NCBI RefSeq assembly: GCF_030689305.1
Contig: NZ_JAUYVM010000012.1
Location: forward strand, 62,001-126,000
Reading direction: 5' to 3'
DNA from: Vibrio penaeicida
Lineage (GTDB): Bacteria; Pseudomonadota; Gammaproteobacteria; Enterobacterales; Vibrionaceae
DNA length: 64,000 nt
The translations under genes and the position numbers were made by a program. Positions 1 through 9,943 of the stretch are shown here, in pieces. Numbering within the stretch: the stretch's first letter is position 1; every line of letters starts with the position of its first letter. The notes beneath the pieces are model-generated. The model made no database searches, was not told the origin of the DNA, and saw nothing but the letters and a program-made list of their open reading frames with translations.

Positions 1-2
1 CG

Positions 3-422
3 AATGATGACGGTTTGCTAGGTATTTGGTTTGAAACGTATACGACAAAACCACAAGAACTTGGACGTGAAGATCGCAAGCACAATGTGTTAGCTGAAGC
101 TTGCAAGCAGCTTACGGAATACTTCGATGGAGGTCGAAAAACCTTTGATGTACCTCTTGCAGCAAAAGGCACCGATTTCCAAAAACAGGTGTGGCAAGCG
201 TTAACGCAAATTCCTTTTGGAGAAACTTGGAGTTATCAAGATCTCGCAAACACTATTGGCAACCCGAAAGCGGTGCGAGCAGTCGGGCTTGCCAACGGCA
301 AAAACCCTATATCTGTGATTGTGCCGTGCCACCGCGTGATAGGCAAAAGCGGTAAGTTAACCGGATACGCTGGTGGGTTAGAACGCAAAGAAGCGTTATT
401 GAAGTTGGAAGGGATTCTTTAG
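3..422 (+). CDS. ogt: Methylated-DNA--protein-cysteine methyltransferase, 5' end cut off
   Basis: This enzyme repairs O6-alkylguanine by moving the alkyl group onto its own cysteine. The active-site motif PCHRVIG is present, followed by the usual GKLTGYAGGLERKEALL tail, and upstream lies the helix-turn-helix region (FQKQVWQALTQIPFGETWSYQDLA) that binds the DNA minor groove. The reading frame is open to the window edge (N-D-D-G-L-L-G-I-W-F before any good start), and family members usually have about 20 more N-terminal residues, so the first codons lie outside. The TTG at 15 is not convincing as a start. The catalytic domain is complete, so the gene is probably intact. Confidence 0.9.
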   Translation, partial: NDDGLLGIWFETYTTKPQELGREDRKHNVLAEACKQLTEYFDGGRKTFDVPLAAKGTDFQKQVWQALTQIPFGETWSYQDLANTIGNPKAVRAVGLANGKNPISVIVPCHRVIGKSGKLTGYAGGLERKEALLKLEGIL

Positions 423-628
423 ACGGCTGAGTAAAGAATATTATGAATTGTAACGTAAGTTCATATTCAAAAATGTCGTAATTGAATTGATTTATGACCT
501 ATAAACTAAACTGGTCATCATCTTATTTTCCAATCAAAAATTCGCTGAACCTAGTACCTTGGGGGCGTTTGGGTATATGCTAAAGCACGAGTGAGAAATA
601 ATTTATTGGGATAGGGTTGCTGACGTTT

Positions 629-1861
629 GTGGCTAAAAAAACAGAAGATACACGTCAAGAAAAACGGGAAAAAATTGTAGTCATTGATGACTCCAAAACT
701 TTGTGTGACACGTTTTGTGAGTTACTTGTAGATTTAGGGTTTCGCACTGAAGGCTATTATTCGGGTATTGCTGCCTTAGAAGGCATGCAAAAGGATATCC
801 CAGATCTTCTGTTACTTGACTTGAATATGCCGGATATGGATGGCTACGAGGTATGTCGACGGATGCAGTCCAATGAAGCATTGTCAGAGATTCCTGTGCT
901 TGTAATAAGCAGTTACAGTAATATCGATGAAAAACTGAAAGCGTTTGAGGTCGGTGCTGTGGATTATGTAACCAAACCAATCCAAATGGCGGAGGTGCAG
1001 GCGAGGATAGAAACTCATTTGTCTTTGCGTCGTTATCATTCAGCCCTAGAGGAGAAGAATACCCAATTGACTCAAACTCTCGAAGAGTTGAAAAACGCTC
1101 AGCGACAACTGATCCAGACTGGCAAGCTAGCTTCGCTAGGAAAATTAGTCGCTGGGGTCGCACACGAAATTAATAATCCTGTCAGTTTTATTATTGGTAA
1201 TGCTCATATCATTCAACGTGATCTCACTAAACTTCTTGAGTTACACCGTAATAATGAGTTCTCTTGCGAAAGAGATTCCAATAAAGATAATTGTCTTGAA
1301 GATACATTGACGGAGCTGGTCCCTGCTGCTGATGACGTTCTTGAAGCATCGCTAAGAATCAATAATATCGTTAAAGATCTGCAGTCGTTCAGTGCTAAGG
1401 GAGCCACAGATAAATTAGCCATTAATTTTTCCGCATTGGTTAAAAAAGCAGTGAATTGGATTACAAAAAGTAACCAGTCCATGGCAGATATTGTGCTGTT
1501 ACTGCCAAAGAATTTGCCAGTACAAGGAAATGAAGGTCAACTAACGCAGGTGATACTGAACTTGCTTACCAATGCGTTAGACGCTTTGAAAGAAGAAGCC
1601 AAGCCGAAAGTCACGATAACGGGTGAACGTTGTGGGGACAGTGTAGTTCTAAAAATTAAAGATAATGGTACTGGTGTTAAACCGTGTCATTTAGAGCATC
1701 TATTTGATCCTTTTTTTACCACTAAGAAAGTCGGAGAAGGAACCGGACTAGGTTTATCGATCAGTTACGGTTTAGTGGTTGAACATAAGGGGGTTCTTAC
1801 CGCAGAAAATAACCCTGACAAAGGGGTATGTTTTACGTTGACACTACCTTGGTATGACTAG
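629..1861 (+). CDS. Response-regulator receiver fused to a histidine kinase
   Basis: A soluble two-component protein of about 410 residues. An N-terminal receiver domain (KIVVIDDSKTL at the start, phospho-acceptor Asp in LLLDLNMPDMDG, conserved Lys in VTKP) is joined through a coiled-coil linker to a kinase domain with the H-box GVAHEINNPVSF and an ATPase domain (DNGTGVKP, FFTTKKVGEGTGLGLSIS). No membrane segment or PAS domain is visible, so the input is probably phosphotransfer onto the receiver from another kinase. GTG at 629 is preferred, but TTG at 617 is in frame and no ribosome-binding site settles the choice. It ends 48 bases from convergent cbbR. Whether it belongs to the autotrophy block is unknown. 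Confidence 0.85.
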   Translation: MAKKTEDTRQEKREKIVVIDDSKTLCDTFCELLVDLGFRTEGYYSGIAALEGMQKDIPDLLLLDLNMPDMDGYEVCRRMQSNEALSEIPVLVISSYSNIDEKLKAFEVGAVDYVTKPIQMAEVQARIETHLSLRRYHSALEEKNTQLTQTLEELKNAQRQLIQTGKLASLGKLVAGVAHEINNPVSFIIGNAHIIQRDLTKLLELHRNNEFSCERDSNKDNCLEDTLTELVPAADDVLEASLRINNIVKDLQSFSAKGATDKLAINFSALVKKAVNWITKSNQSMADIVLLLPKNLPVQGNEGQLTQVILNLLTNALDALKEEAKPKVTITGERCGDSVVLKIKDNGTGVKPCHLEHLFDPFFTTKKVGEGTGLGLSISYGLVVEHKGVLTAENNPDKGVCFTLTLPWYD

Positions 1862-1908
1862 AGCGTGTTGACTTCTCGTTGTCAATTTTCTTGTATGATA
1901 AACAGACT

Positions 1909-2844
1909 CTATTCATCCACCATATTTTCCACGTTTAGGAAATCAGTTGGTGACATATTCTGTACTTGATTCAGTAAGAATTGCTGAAAAGCCTCTGCGA
2001 TAGGTGACAACCTTTTTTCTTTGTGGCGGACTAAGTACCAATGCCTAATTATAGGCATATTTTCTACATCAAGAACGACCAGTTTGTTTGCTTCCAACTC
2101 AAGTTGAATGGTATGTAAAGAGACAATCCCTAACGATAATCCGGCAGACACGGCTTGTTTAATCGCTTCACTGGCGCTCATTTCTGCGGACACGTTAAAT
2201 GAAAGACCGTGTAAATCGAAAAAACGCTCAATCGCGCTACGCGTACCCGAACCTTTTTCTCGTACCACGATCGATTCCTGCGTTAAGGTGGTAAGAGGAA
2301 TCGCTTTTCTCTTGGAAAACGGATGATTTGGGGGCGCAATAACGACTAAGGGATTCTCCATTAACACTGTACTCTCAGCGTCCAACTCTGAAGGTGGTTT
2401 ACCCATTATTGCTAAATCACAGAGGTTGTTTTTTAGATCTTTTAGTAAGTGATCTCGATTCGTCACATTCAACACTAGCTGTACGTGTTCGTGCTGTTGA
2501 GAAAAAGCAGAAAGTAAACTCGCCGCAAAGTAATTGGCTGTACTTGCAACGGTAATTTTTAACTTCCCTCTAGACAGTGATTTCATGCTGTTGAACGTAT
2601 TTTCGGCATCACTAACGATATAATTTATGCGCTCGCAGTACCCCACCAACTCCTCACCCGCGGAGGTAAGAAAAAGTGATTTACCCAGTTGTTCGAATAA
2701 GGGAAGTCCGATATTTTCTTCAAGTTGTCTTACCTGCATAGAAACGGCAGGTTGTGTTAGGTGAAGAGTTTCTGACGCTCTTGTATAACTGAGTTGGCTC
2801 GCAACGGCATAGAAAATATTCAGTTGGCGAAGAGTTAAATGCAT
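1909..2844 (-). CDS. cbbR: LysR-type regulator, probably CbbR
   Basis: A 311-residue LysR-family regulator. The N-terminal winged helix (LRQLNIFYAVASQLSYTRASETLHLTQPAVSMQVRQLEE) is followed by a substrate-binding-like effector domain from about residue 90. CbbR proteins activate Calvin-cycle operons in response to metabolites such as NADPH or RuBP. The assignment rests on position: it is the last gene behind cbbLSQO on the same strand. CbbR is more often encoded divergently from the operon it controls, so this arrangement is less usual, and 190 bases separate it from cbbO, enough for its own promoter. Another LysR regulator cannot be excluded from sequence alone. Confidence 0.78.
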   Translation of the reverse strand: MHLTLRQLNIFYAVASQLSYTRASETLHLTQPAVSMQVRQLEENIGLPLFEQLGKSLFLTSAGEELVGYCERINYIVSDAENTFNSMKSLSRGKLKITVASTANYFAASLLSAFSQQHEHVQLVLNVTNRDHLLKDLKNNLCDLAIMGKPPSELDAESTVLMENPLVVIAPPNHPFSKRKAIPLTTLTQESIVVREKGSGTRSAIERFFDLHGLSFNVSAEMSASEAIKQAVSAGLSLGIVSLHTIQLELEANKLVVLDVENMPIIRHWYLVRHKEKRLSPIAEAFQQFLLNQVQNMSPTDFLNVENMVDE

Positions 2845-3034
2845 GTACAGTCCTGAACAACGATTAGATAGCTTACTGGTTCTGCATAATTTGTGCCTAT
2901 AGAAATATATTTACTTAACGTTTTGCTTTTAATCCAGAACGCATAAATTACGTCATCAATGGAATGCGATAATACCTATCCATTGGAAACTATCTATCCA
3001 TTCAATGGTTAGGTACATTCCGCTAACCCGTTCT

Positions 3035-5506
3035 CTAATCTGTCTTTTTCGTTAAGCTCGCAAAAAGGTGCGGCAGCAAAGGTGGCAATCGAGTTACATC
3101 ATTCAAAATGGTGTAGCGTCCTTGCCCAAAAATCGCATCGATGTATGTTTCTGCGTTTTTGTCGATGGTTAGGCAATAAGGTGTAATACCTTGACAAAGT
3201 AATTCATCAACCGCTTTGTGTGTGTCGGATTTTAAGTACTCAGGGTCACGTACATCAATATCTGATGGTTCTCCATCACTGAGTAACAAGATCAGCTTTT
3301 TACTTTGGGGTTGTTTCATAAGGTAATGGCCAGCATGGCGCATGGCTGCGCCTATACGAGTGGACAATGCTCCTCTTATCCCCGCCAATTTTGCTTTTGC
3401 ATTATCATCAAAAGCCTGCTTAAACGCTTTAATACATTGGTATTGGACATCATGACGTCCATTAGAAGAAAAGCCGTGAATGGCGAAAGGGTCGCCAATT
3501 TGTTCAATTGCGCTTGCTAATAAAGTCGTTGCTTCTTTGGTCATATCGATGACCGTTGTACCATGATCGTCAATGGAATCGTTTGTTGACTCAGACAAGT
3601 CTAACAATAGGACGACCGTCAGGTCGCGTTGATGTCTTTTTAAACGCTGATCAACGTTTAAATCGGGTAAGCTACCACGCTTGATTTCTTTATAAACTTC
3701 GATCAAAGCATCCAGATCAAAATCATCACCATCGTTCTGTTTTCTAAGCCTTTGTAATCCTTTGGGCTGAACTGTTTCCACTAATTGTCGGAGCTGTTTA
3801 ACTAAGGGGCGATGAATATCAAGCAGTTGTTCAATGTTAGCCGATGATCCCATCTTACCCGTGTGTTCCGTAACCGTTGTCCAGTTTGCTCTCGAACTTG
3901 CTGACCGATAATCCCATTCCGGATAATAAAAAGGGGAAGACACTTGCGTTGTTCCTTCGAGCGTATTGATACTGACGTCCTCAGGATCACCATCACGGAA
4001 AAATTCTGATTCAAGAACCCATATTTCCTGAGCATCATCATCGGCAAGCTCACAATCCAGTTCATTAACCATTTCCATAACACTGACGGTTTTTTTCACC
4101 TGAGGAGGGTTGAGTGATGCCCATTTATCCAATTCATCTTTGTCTTGCCAAAGAGACTGGTTATCGTCGCGATAAGGGATGACTTCCCGAGAATACTGAG
4201 CAACCGACGTATGACGACAATGTGATGGTAGTGCTTCGGCTAACCATACCCCTAGTTGATTAACGGCGGCTGCATGTGTGGGATTGGGCTGCGCTAACAG
4301 TTTCGCAAAGCGTTGGCACGTTTTTACGACCAGTGGATGAGGATCACGGGAATCTTGGTTCAATAATGCAACGACTACGCGTTCGACCAAGGTTAACCCT
4401 GACTCAGGCAAACAGACTTGATGACGGGGAAGAGAGAGAATTGAGTGCCAAAGCGTTTTGAGCCCTGGAAACACCTCGATGGCAAGCGCTTCAACACGAG
4501 CATCCTCAATGACACCAATAAAAAATTGCTGAAGCGGTGTGAAATCACAACGGCGACGGGGTGTAGAAAACCGAATATGGGCAGCGCAATGAGCGGCGGC
4601 AGCTCGATACATCAGTTTAGCAGGAATACCTACCTGATCCGCTTGGTGGTCGCAGTCTGGGAGAGAGCTGGAGTAATCATCGATAGCATCTGGTAACAGA
4701 ATCATCTGGTGCAATATTGAAGGCCGCATATTGGAGGTAGCAGCGCTCTCGTCATTAAATTGAACACTAACAGGGCGGAGCAAAAAATCCTCTCCCCAAA
4801 TAGCGCATAAAAAATATTGCAACTGACGTTGAGTATCGACGAACAAAAGACCATTTTTCTGTTGCTGAAATACAGAAAGGCTGTCACTGGTTTGTAAAGA
4901 AAAATAGCTATGTAATGATTCATTTTGGTGAGCAAACGCGCGTACACCCCACATTGCCCAATGTTCTAAGCCGGATATCGATAACTGGCGAAGGTATTTA
5001 TCTAAATAATTTAAAAAAGGCGCTAAACATCGGGGCGCTTGTGTGGCGAGAGACTCCGTTAAAGAGAGATATTGCTTCAATGCGGCAGCCGATTTTAATC
5101 GAGTGGATGCGATTAGAAGTGAGTCTAAAAATTGTATAAGGCGCTCTGTCCCCATCAATTCACTTAGTACAAATAGTGTTGACTCTGTTTGTTGAACCAG
5201 TGCACATAGTACTTCAACATTGTCCCGGTAAGGCGTATCACCGTGGCAGGTATTTACCATTTCTGTGACGTTGTGAAACCAGCAATACAATAGAGTTCGA
5301 TTAGGGTTTCGTTGGTAAATAGAGCAAGCTGCGCGAACACAATACCAAACCACAGGTTGTGGGAGTGTTGCGGTCGTCTGAATGATGGCTTCCTCAAGCT
5401 GGGTAAGGTCATCGTCTAGACTTTTTTCTCCTTTAACATTGATAGACGGAGAGCCAGCTCGAATCGATTCAAGTAATTGACTTGTCAGTGCCTCAGTCGC
5501 TTCCAT
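3035..5506 (-). CDS. cbbO: RuBisCO activase component CbbO (von Willebrand A domain protein)
   Basis: An 823-residue protein that partners with the AAA+ motor CbbQ to remove inhibitory sugar phosphates from RuBisCO. The C-terminal third is a von Willebrand A domain with a metal-binding MIDAS motif DLSES at about residues 636-640 and a later LLLSDGEPSD strand. The N-terminal part is the long helical region typical of CbbO and NorD proteins. In known systems the VWA domain contacts RuBisCO while the body binds the CbbQ hexamer. It lies 34 bases after cbbQ, and the cbbLSQO order marks the non-carboxysomal form IAq arrangement. The family resembles NorD, but the RuBisCO neighbours decide the name. 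Confidence 0.93.
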   Translation of the reverse strand: MEATEALTSQLLESIRAGSPSINVKGEKSLDDDLTQLEEAIIQTTATLPQPVVWYCVRAACSIYQRNPNRTLLYCWFHNVTEMVNTCHGDTPYRDNVEVLCALVQQTESTLFVLSELMGTERLIQFLDSLLIASTRLKSAAALKQYLSLTESLATQAPRCLAPFLNYLDKYLRQLSISGLEHWAMWGVRAFAHQNESLHSYFSLQTSDSLSVFQQQKNGLLFVDTQRQLQYFLCAIWGEDFLLRPVSVQFNDESAATSNMRPSILHQMILLPDAIDDYSSSLPDCDHQADQVGIPAKLMYRAAAAHCAAHIRFSTPRRRCDFTPLQQFFIGVIEDARVEALAIEVFPGLKTLWHSILSLPRHQVCLPESGLTLVERVVVALLNQDSRDPHPLVVKTCQRFAKLLAQPNPTHAAAVNQLGVWLAEALPSHCRHTSVAQYSREVIPYRDDNQSLWQDKDELDKWASLNPPQVKKTVSVMEMVNELDCELADDDAQEIWVLESEFFRDGDPEDVSINTLEGTTQVSSPFYYPEWDYRSASSRANWTTVTEHTGKMGSSANIEQLLDIHRPLVKQLRQLVETVQPKGLQRLRKQNDGDDFDLDALIEVYKEIKRGSLPDLNVDQRLKRHQRDLTVVLLLDLSESTNDSIDDHGTTVIDMTKEATTLLASAIEQIGDPFAIHGFSSNGRHDVQYQCIKAFKQAFDDNAKAKLAGIRGALSTRIGAAMRHAGHYLMKQPQSKKLILLLSDGEPSDIDVRDPEYLKSDTHKAVDELLCQGITPYCLTIDKNAETYIDAIFGQGRYTILNDVTRLPPLLPHLFASLTKKTD

Positions 5507-5540
5507 GCTCCAATCCTCATATCTTCGCCAATAACAGATT

Positions 5541-6362
5541 CTAAAAACAGCCTCTAACCGCCGTTTCTATGACTTCACAGATGTCGGGGTCATCACTAAG
5601 AGGATGAACCAGCGCCATTTTACAGGCAGCAATGGGGGTGATTCCCTTTTTAATTAACTGACCTGTGTACACCAGCAAACGGGTAGATATCCCTTCATTC
5701 AGCCCATGCCCAACCAGATTTCTAGCATGACCAGCAATACGGATCAGCCGTTCTGCTGTGTCACTGTCCACATCGGCTTCGTGGCAAATAATGGCGGCTT
5801 CAACCATCGGCTCGGGATAATCGAAGACCAGCGAGGCAAAACGTTGCTTGGTCGATGTTTTCAGATCCTTCATCAGAGTTTGATAACCTGGGTTATATGA
5901 AATCACTAACTGGAAATCAGGATGAGCGGAGATGAGTTCTCCTTTTTTTTCGAGTGATAGGGTGCGGCGGTGATCCGTCAGCGAGTGAATGGCAACAGTG
6001 GTGTCCTGACGTGCTTCAACGATTTCATCAAGATAACAAATTGCTCCTACTCTCGCGGCCGTAGTCAATGGACCGTCTTGCCAGTAAGTACCGTTTTGGT
6101 CGAGAAGATACCGACCAACCAGATCGGATGCAGTCATATCCTCATGGCACGATATGGTGATCAGCGGTCGTTTTAACTTCCAGGCAATATGTTCAACAAA
6201 ACGGGTTTTTCCGCAACCGGTTGGCCCCTTTAGCATCATTGGGATACGTGCATCATACGCGGCAAGGTATGCAGCAAGTTCATCGCCTGTTTCTTGATAA
6301 TAAGGCTCTGTTTCAATCATGTATTGATTAAGGGTGGGTAACGCTTTGATTGCTTGATTCAT
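5541..6362 (-). CDS. cbbQ: RuBisCO activase AAA+ ATPase CbbQ
   Basis: A 273-residue MoxR-type AAA+ ATPase. Walker A is GPTGCGKT at residues 46-53 and Walker B is ICYLDE at about 108-113. The later SYNPGY segment matches the sensor region, and RFASLVFDYPEP is typical of the CbbQ/NirQ/NorQ group. CbbQ hexamers use ATP to remodel RuBisCO together with CbbO. NorQ/NirQ proteins look similar, but RuBisCO genes lie just upstream and cbbO just downstream. The gap to cbbS is about 156 bases and contains a tandem duplication. Confidence 0.94.
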   Translation of the reverse strand: MNQAIKALPTLNQYMIETEPYYQETGDELAAYLAAYDARIPMMLKGPTGCGKTRFVEHIAWKLKRPLITISCHEDMTASDLVGRYLLDQNGTYWQDGPLTTAARVGAICYLDEIVEARQDTTVAIHSLTDHRRTLSLEKKGELISAHPDFQLVISYNPGYQTLMKDLKTSTKQRFASLVFDYPEPMVEAAIICHEADVDSDTAERLIRIAGHARNLVGHGLNEGISTRLLVYTGQLIKKGITPIAACKMALVHPLSDDPDICEVIETAVRGCF

Positions 6363-6497
6363 CGTTTAAGCTCCATCCTATGTGTGGAGAAAAGAGCCGG
6401 ATATGGGGTGTTTCACCACCTTTACCAGCTTACTTACTTGACGTCGTCTGCTGACATGGCTTTTTGTTCCAAAATAACGGACGCTCTGGTGTATCGC

Positions 6498-6529
6498 CTA
6501 TGTTATTCGAAGCCTATGTTATTCGAAGC
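6498..6529. repeat. Perfect 16-base tandem duplication across the cbbS stop codon
   Basis: Two identical back-to-back copies of CTATGTTATTCGAAGC (6498-6513 and 6514-6529). On the minus strand the first copy encodes the last codons of cbbS (Gly-Phe-Glu-stop), and the second repeats the same text just past the stop. It does not alter the protein. It looks like a recent slippage duplication. Confidence 0.95.
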
Positions 6530-6878
6530 CAGGCGCACGGTAGATAACGGTTGCCATTCCCTGAGTTTGGCTTAGGTTGTCATAGCCGATAATACGAACG
6601 TGGTGATTTGGATTACTGTTGTGACAGAGCTGAGCTTCCGACAGAATCTGGTCTACATCTGTCTCACCAAACATGGGGAGTTTCCACATATACCAAAAGG
6701 AGGAACTCGCTTCTTCCGACTCTGTGTGCTCGATGGCAGGGTTCCAGCCCTGTTTCACTATATAGTTTACCTGTTTACGAATTTGCTCTGCCGTTAAACG
6801 CGGTAAGTAAGAAAAGGTTTCAAATTTTCGGCTGTGCGGGTCGGTTAGCCTTGATGGGTAATCTCTAACTTCACTCAT
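6519..6878 (-). CDS. cbbS: RuBisCO small subunit, form I
   Basis: A 119-residue small subunit of form I RuBisCO, the L8S8 enzyme. Recognisable family segments are [42 protein letters not shown] and [10 protein letters not shown]. The start at 6878 (MSEVRDY) is preferred because an AAGGAG motif lies seven bases before it; the ATG two codons upstream sits almost on top of that motif. The N-terminus and length resemble form IA small subunits. It follows cbbL after a gap of about 50 bases and is surely co-transcribed with it. Confidence 0.96.
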   Translation of the reverse strand: MSEVRDYPSRLTDPHSRKFETFSYLPRLTAEQIRKQVNYIVKQGWNPAIEHTESEEASSSFWYMWKLPMFGETDVDQILSEAQLCHNSNPNHHVRIIGYDNLSQTQGMATVIYRAPGFE

Positions 6879-6929
6879 CGTCATTCTCCTTAATGAGGTG
6901 GTTGTGAATCTGATGTAACTGTGGATTTA

Positions 6930-8348
6930 TTAAGCGTGAGCGGTATCTAGCTTGTCTACCGTATCAAACTCAAATTTAACCTCTTTCCATGTTTCCATTG
7001 CGACTTTGAGTTCGGGGCTGTGCTTCGCAGCAGCTTTCAGTATTTCTTTACCTTCCCGTTCAAGATCTTTGCCTTCATTGCGAGCTAAAGTACAAGCTTC
7101 AAGAGCAACACGGTTTGCAGCTGCACCTGCCGCATTTCCCCAAGGGTGGCCCAGTGTGCCGCCACCAAACTGGAATATCGCGTTGTCTCCAAAAATGGAA
7201 ACCAATGCTGGCATGTGCCAAACGTGGATACCACCAGATGCGACAGGGAATACACCGGGCATGGAGCCAAAATCTTGGTCAAAGAAAATGCCACGTGAGC
7301 GATCTTTTTTAATGGTCCGTTCACGCATAATATCTATCCATCCGAGTGTGGCGTTGCGATCCCCCTCCAGTTTGCCCACGACTGTTCCTGAGTGGAGATG
7401 ATCCCCCCCTGACAAACGAAGACACTTTGTTAGTACGCGAAAGTGAATACCATGGCGAGGGTTGCGGTCTACTACCGCATGCATGGCACGGTGAATATGC
7501 AGTAACATGCCGTTCTCTCGGCACCAGTTTGCTAATCCTGTATTGGCGGTAAATCCGGCAGTAAAGAAGTCATGCATAATAATTGGCATATCTAGCTCTT
7601 TTGCATATTCTGCGCGGCGGTACATCTCTTCCGGCGTCGCTGCGGTCACATTAAGGTAATGACCTTTGCGCTCTCCGGTTTCGCTTTCCGCGCGGTGTAT
7701 AGCTTCGGCGACGTAACCAAATCTGTCACGCCACCGCATAAAAGGCTGCGAATTAACGTTTTCATCATCTTTTGTGAAATCCAGGCCGCCTCTTAACCCT
7801 TCGTAGCAGGCACGACCATAGTTTTTGGCAGACAAACCTAATTTAGGTTTGATGGTACAACCTAGCAAAGCTCGACCGTATTTATTCAGACGATCACGTT
7901 CGACAAAAATGCCATTTGGTGGACCACCACACGTTTTGACATAAGCGATCGGGAAACGGACATCTTCTAACCGTAATCCACGTATCGCTTTAAAACCAAA
8001 CACGTTTCCCACCAGCGATGTTAGTACATTGACTACCGATCCTTCCTCAAATAAGTCAATAGGATAGGCAACAAATGCATAGAAGGCGGTATCATCCCCA
8101 GGCACGTCCTCAATGGCATAAGCGCGACCTTTGTAGTAGTCCAAATCGGTTAACAAGTCAGTCCAGACAGTTGTCCATGTTCCGGTTGAAGACTCGGCTG
8201 CAACGGCTGCTGCTGCCTCTTCTCTCGGAACACCTGGTTGAGGGTCTATTTTAAAACAAGCTAATAGATCGGTGTTCGCAGGTAGGTAAGTCGGATCCCA
8301 ATAGGTTTCACGATATTCCTTAACCCCCGCTTGGTAATTTTTAGCCAT
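6930..8348 (-). CDS. cbbL: RuBisCO large subunit, form I
   Basis: The 472-residue catalytic subunit that carboxylates ribulose-1,5-bisphosphate. Visible active-site elements are the TIKPK segment (lysines near 167 and 169), the carbamylated lysine in DFTKDDE (K193), HIHRAMHAV near 285-292, and loop 6 [10 protein letters not shown] with K326. These are the residues expected of a working RuBisCO rather than a RuBisCO-like protein. The start at 8348 (MAKNYQAGV) has a good AAGGA motif, and the ten extra residues of a longer reading frame are poorly supported. Form IA of the q type is inferred from the small subunit, the cbbQO neighbours and the absence of carboxysome genes. Confidence 0.97.
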   Translation of the reverse strand: MAKNYQAGVKEYRETYWDPTYLPANTDLLACFKIDPQPGVPREEAAAAVAAESSTGTWTTVWTDLLTDLDYYKGRAYAIEDVPGDDTAFYAFVAYPIDLFEEGSVVNVLTSLVGNVFGFKAIRGLRLEDVRFPIAYVKTCGGPPNGIFVERDRLNKYGRALLGCTIKPKLGLSAKNYGRACYEGLRGGLDFTKDDENVNSQPFMRWRDRFGYVAEAIHRAESETGERKGHYLNVTAATPEEMYRRAEYAKELDMPIIMHDFFTAGFTANTGLANWCRENGMLLHIHRAMHAVVDRNPRHGIHFRVLTKCLRLSGGDHLHSGTVVGKLEGDRNATLGWIDIMRERTIKKDRSRGIFFDQDFGSMPGVFPVASGGIHVWHMPALVSIFGDNAIFQFGGGTLGHPWGNAAGAAANRVALEACTLARNEGKDLEREGKEILKAAAKHSPELKVAMETWKEVKFEFDTVDKLDTAHA

Positions 8349-8866
8349 AATCATTTCCTTCTTCAGATGGTGGTTCATCAGCTCTAAGGTATGAGCGCGA
8401 TGTATATATATTGTTATAGGACAATTTTATTTATGAAAATTGGAAATAATTATGGTTTCCATAAGTAAAAGTTAACTTATGGCTTTTATATTTTCTCATG
8501 ACTAATTATTAACTGTTTGTTTGAATTGGGATAAACAGGCTTTATTATTTTTGCTTCAACGTGATTTAATCTGTATCTATATGATATTTAAAGTAACTTT
8601 GTATCGTATAAGCTATGTTTATCATCTGGCTAATTAATTCTTATTGGTTTGTATTGTCATGCTGTGAATTAATGTTGTTAGATGATTATTTTTTAAGTCA
8701 ATAATGAATATAAGCGATTTTACATCAGAATTTACACCTATATAAATTGCGAAGTTATTTATATGAAAATTTATTTACACCAATGAATCATTGAGTAATA
8801 AAAATAACCAAGTATTGAATAGGTCCAATTTAAATTATTCTGTCTTAGGACAAGGAGATAACTATT
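8349..8866. promoter_or_regulatory. Divergent cbb promoter region, no gene seen
   Basis: About 518 very AT-rich bases separate the divergent cbbLSQO and cbbAPFE operons. I see no credible open reading frame. The cbbL-proximal part carries the TTATGG/CCATAA half-site cluster listed separately, and CAATGAATCATTG at 8781-8793 is a small perfect palindrome on the cbbA side. The cbbA end has an AAGGAG ribosome-binding site directly before its ATG. Individual -35 and -10 boxes cannot be chosen with confidence in such AT-rich sequence. Confidence 0.6.
8450..8482. promoter_or_regulatory. Candidate CbbR operator: three TTATGG/CCATAA half-sites
   Basis: TTATGGTTTCCATAA (8450-8464) is a perfect inverted repeat and contains the T-N11-A spacing of LysR-type sites. 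CCATAAGT (8459-8466) pairs with ACTTATGG (8475-8482) to give a second inverted repeat sharing the middle half-site. The cluster ends about 100 bases upstream of the cbbL start, where an activator site would be expected. Binding by CbbR is inference. Confidence 0.5.
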
Positions 8867-9931
8867 ATGGCGTTAATCAGTCTTAGACAAATGCTCGATC
8901 ATGCGGCGGAATACAGTTATGGCGTACCTGCTTTTAATGTGAATAACATGGAACAAGTCCATGCCATTATGCGTGCAGCAGCAACCTGTAATGCACCTGT
9001 TATTTTGCAAGCGTCTGCCGGTGCGCGGACGTATGCAGGCAGTACATTTCTTCGTCACTTGATGTTAGCAGCTGCCGAACAGTGGCCACAGATACCCATT
9101 GTTGTCCATCAAGATCATGGTGCGTCACCAAGTGTGTGTTTACAAGCGATTCAGAACGGATTTACGTCCGTGATGATGGACGGTTCGTTACGGGATGACA
9201 TGAAAACGCCAGCCAGCTACGAATATAACTGTGAAGTTACCCGACAAGTTGTAGAGATCGCCCATGCGGGAGGCGTTTCTGTTGAAGGTGAACTCGGCTG
9301 CTTGGGTTCGCTCGAAAGCGGTATGGCAGGAGAGGAAGACGGCTCTGGTGCTGAAGGAATATTGCAACCAGATCAGCTGTTAACCGACCCAGAGCAGGCA
9401 GCCGAATTTGTTTCGATGACCGATGTAGATGCGTTGGCGATTGCCATCGGTACTAGCCACGGAGCGTATAAATTTACTCGAGAACCGACCGGAGACATTC
9501 TCGCGATAGATAGGGTTAAGGCCATCCATACACGTATACCTAATACCCATCTTGTCATGCACGGCTCTTCTTCCGTACCACAGGATTGGCTCGCCATTAT
9601 TAATGATTTCGGAGGTGACATGGGGCAAGCCTATGGAGTCCCGGTTGAAGAAATTGTTGAAGGGATAAAGCATGGTGTGAGAAAGGTGAATATTGATACC
9701 GACTTACGCATGGCAAGCACCGGAGCAGTCAGAAAGTACTTGTGTTTGAACAGAGAACAGTTTGATCCACGCAAGTTTCTACAAGCGGCTACGGATGCAA
9801 TGCAAGCGCTGTGTCTAGAGCGCTACGAGGCTTTTGGTTGTGCAGGTATGGCTTCGAAGATAACGCCAATCAGCCTGGAATCAATGGCGTCCCGTTACCA
9901 ATCTGGAGACTTAGCCGCTGTCACAAGCTAA
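8867..9931 (+). CDS. cbbA: Fructose-bisphosphate aldolase class II, Calvin-cycle type
   Basis: A 354-residue zinc-dependent aldolase that joins dihydroxyacetone phosphate to glyceraldehyde-3-phosphate or erythrose-4-phosphate in the Calvin cycle. Family signatures are VVHQDHG (zinc ligand), [35 protein letters not shown] and [11 protein letters not shown]. An AAGGAG motif precedes the ATG. It opens the rightward cbb operon and is followed 12 bases later by cbbP. A second aldolase of the same subtype lies at 36261 in the fructose cluster. Confidence 0.95.
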   Translation: MALISLRQMLDHAAEYSYGVPAFNVNNMEQVHAIMRAAATCNAPVILQASAGARTYAGSTFLRHLMLAAAEQWPQIPIVVHQDHGASPSVCLQAIQNGFTSVMMDGSLRDDMKTPASYEYNCEVTRQVVEIAHAGGVSVEGELGCLGSLESGMAGEEDGSGAEGILQPDQLLTDPEQAAEFVSMTDVDALAIAIGTSHGAYKFTREPTGDILAIDRVKAIHTRIPNTHLVMHGSSSVPQDWLAIINDFGGDMGQAYGVPVEEIVEGIKHGVRKVNIDTDLRMASTGAVRKYLCLNREQFDPRKFLQAATDAMQALCLERYEAFGCAGMASKITPISLESMASRYQSGDLAAVTS

Positions 9932-9943
9932 GGAGTACCCATT

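Noticed and set aside
2845-3034. Possible operator repeats (CTATCCATT twice) between cbbO and cbbR
   Set aside because: The match is short and AT-rich, the spacing is not typical, and no comparable copy was seen at the cbbL promoter.
6519-8348. Carboxysomal RuBisCO operon
   Set aside because: No shell or carboxysomal carbonic anhydrase genes are present; cbbQ and cbbO follow directly, as in the non-carboxysomal form.
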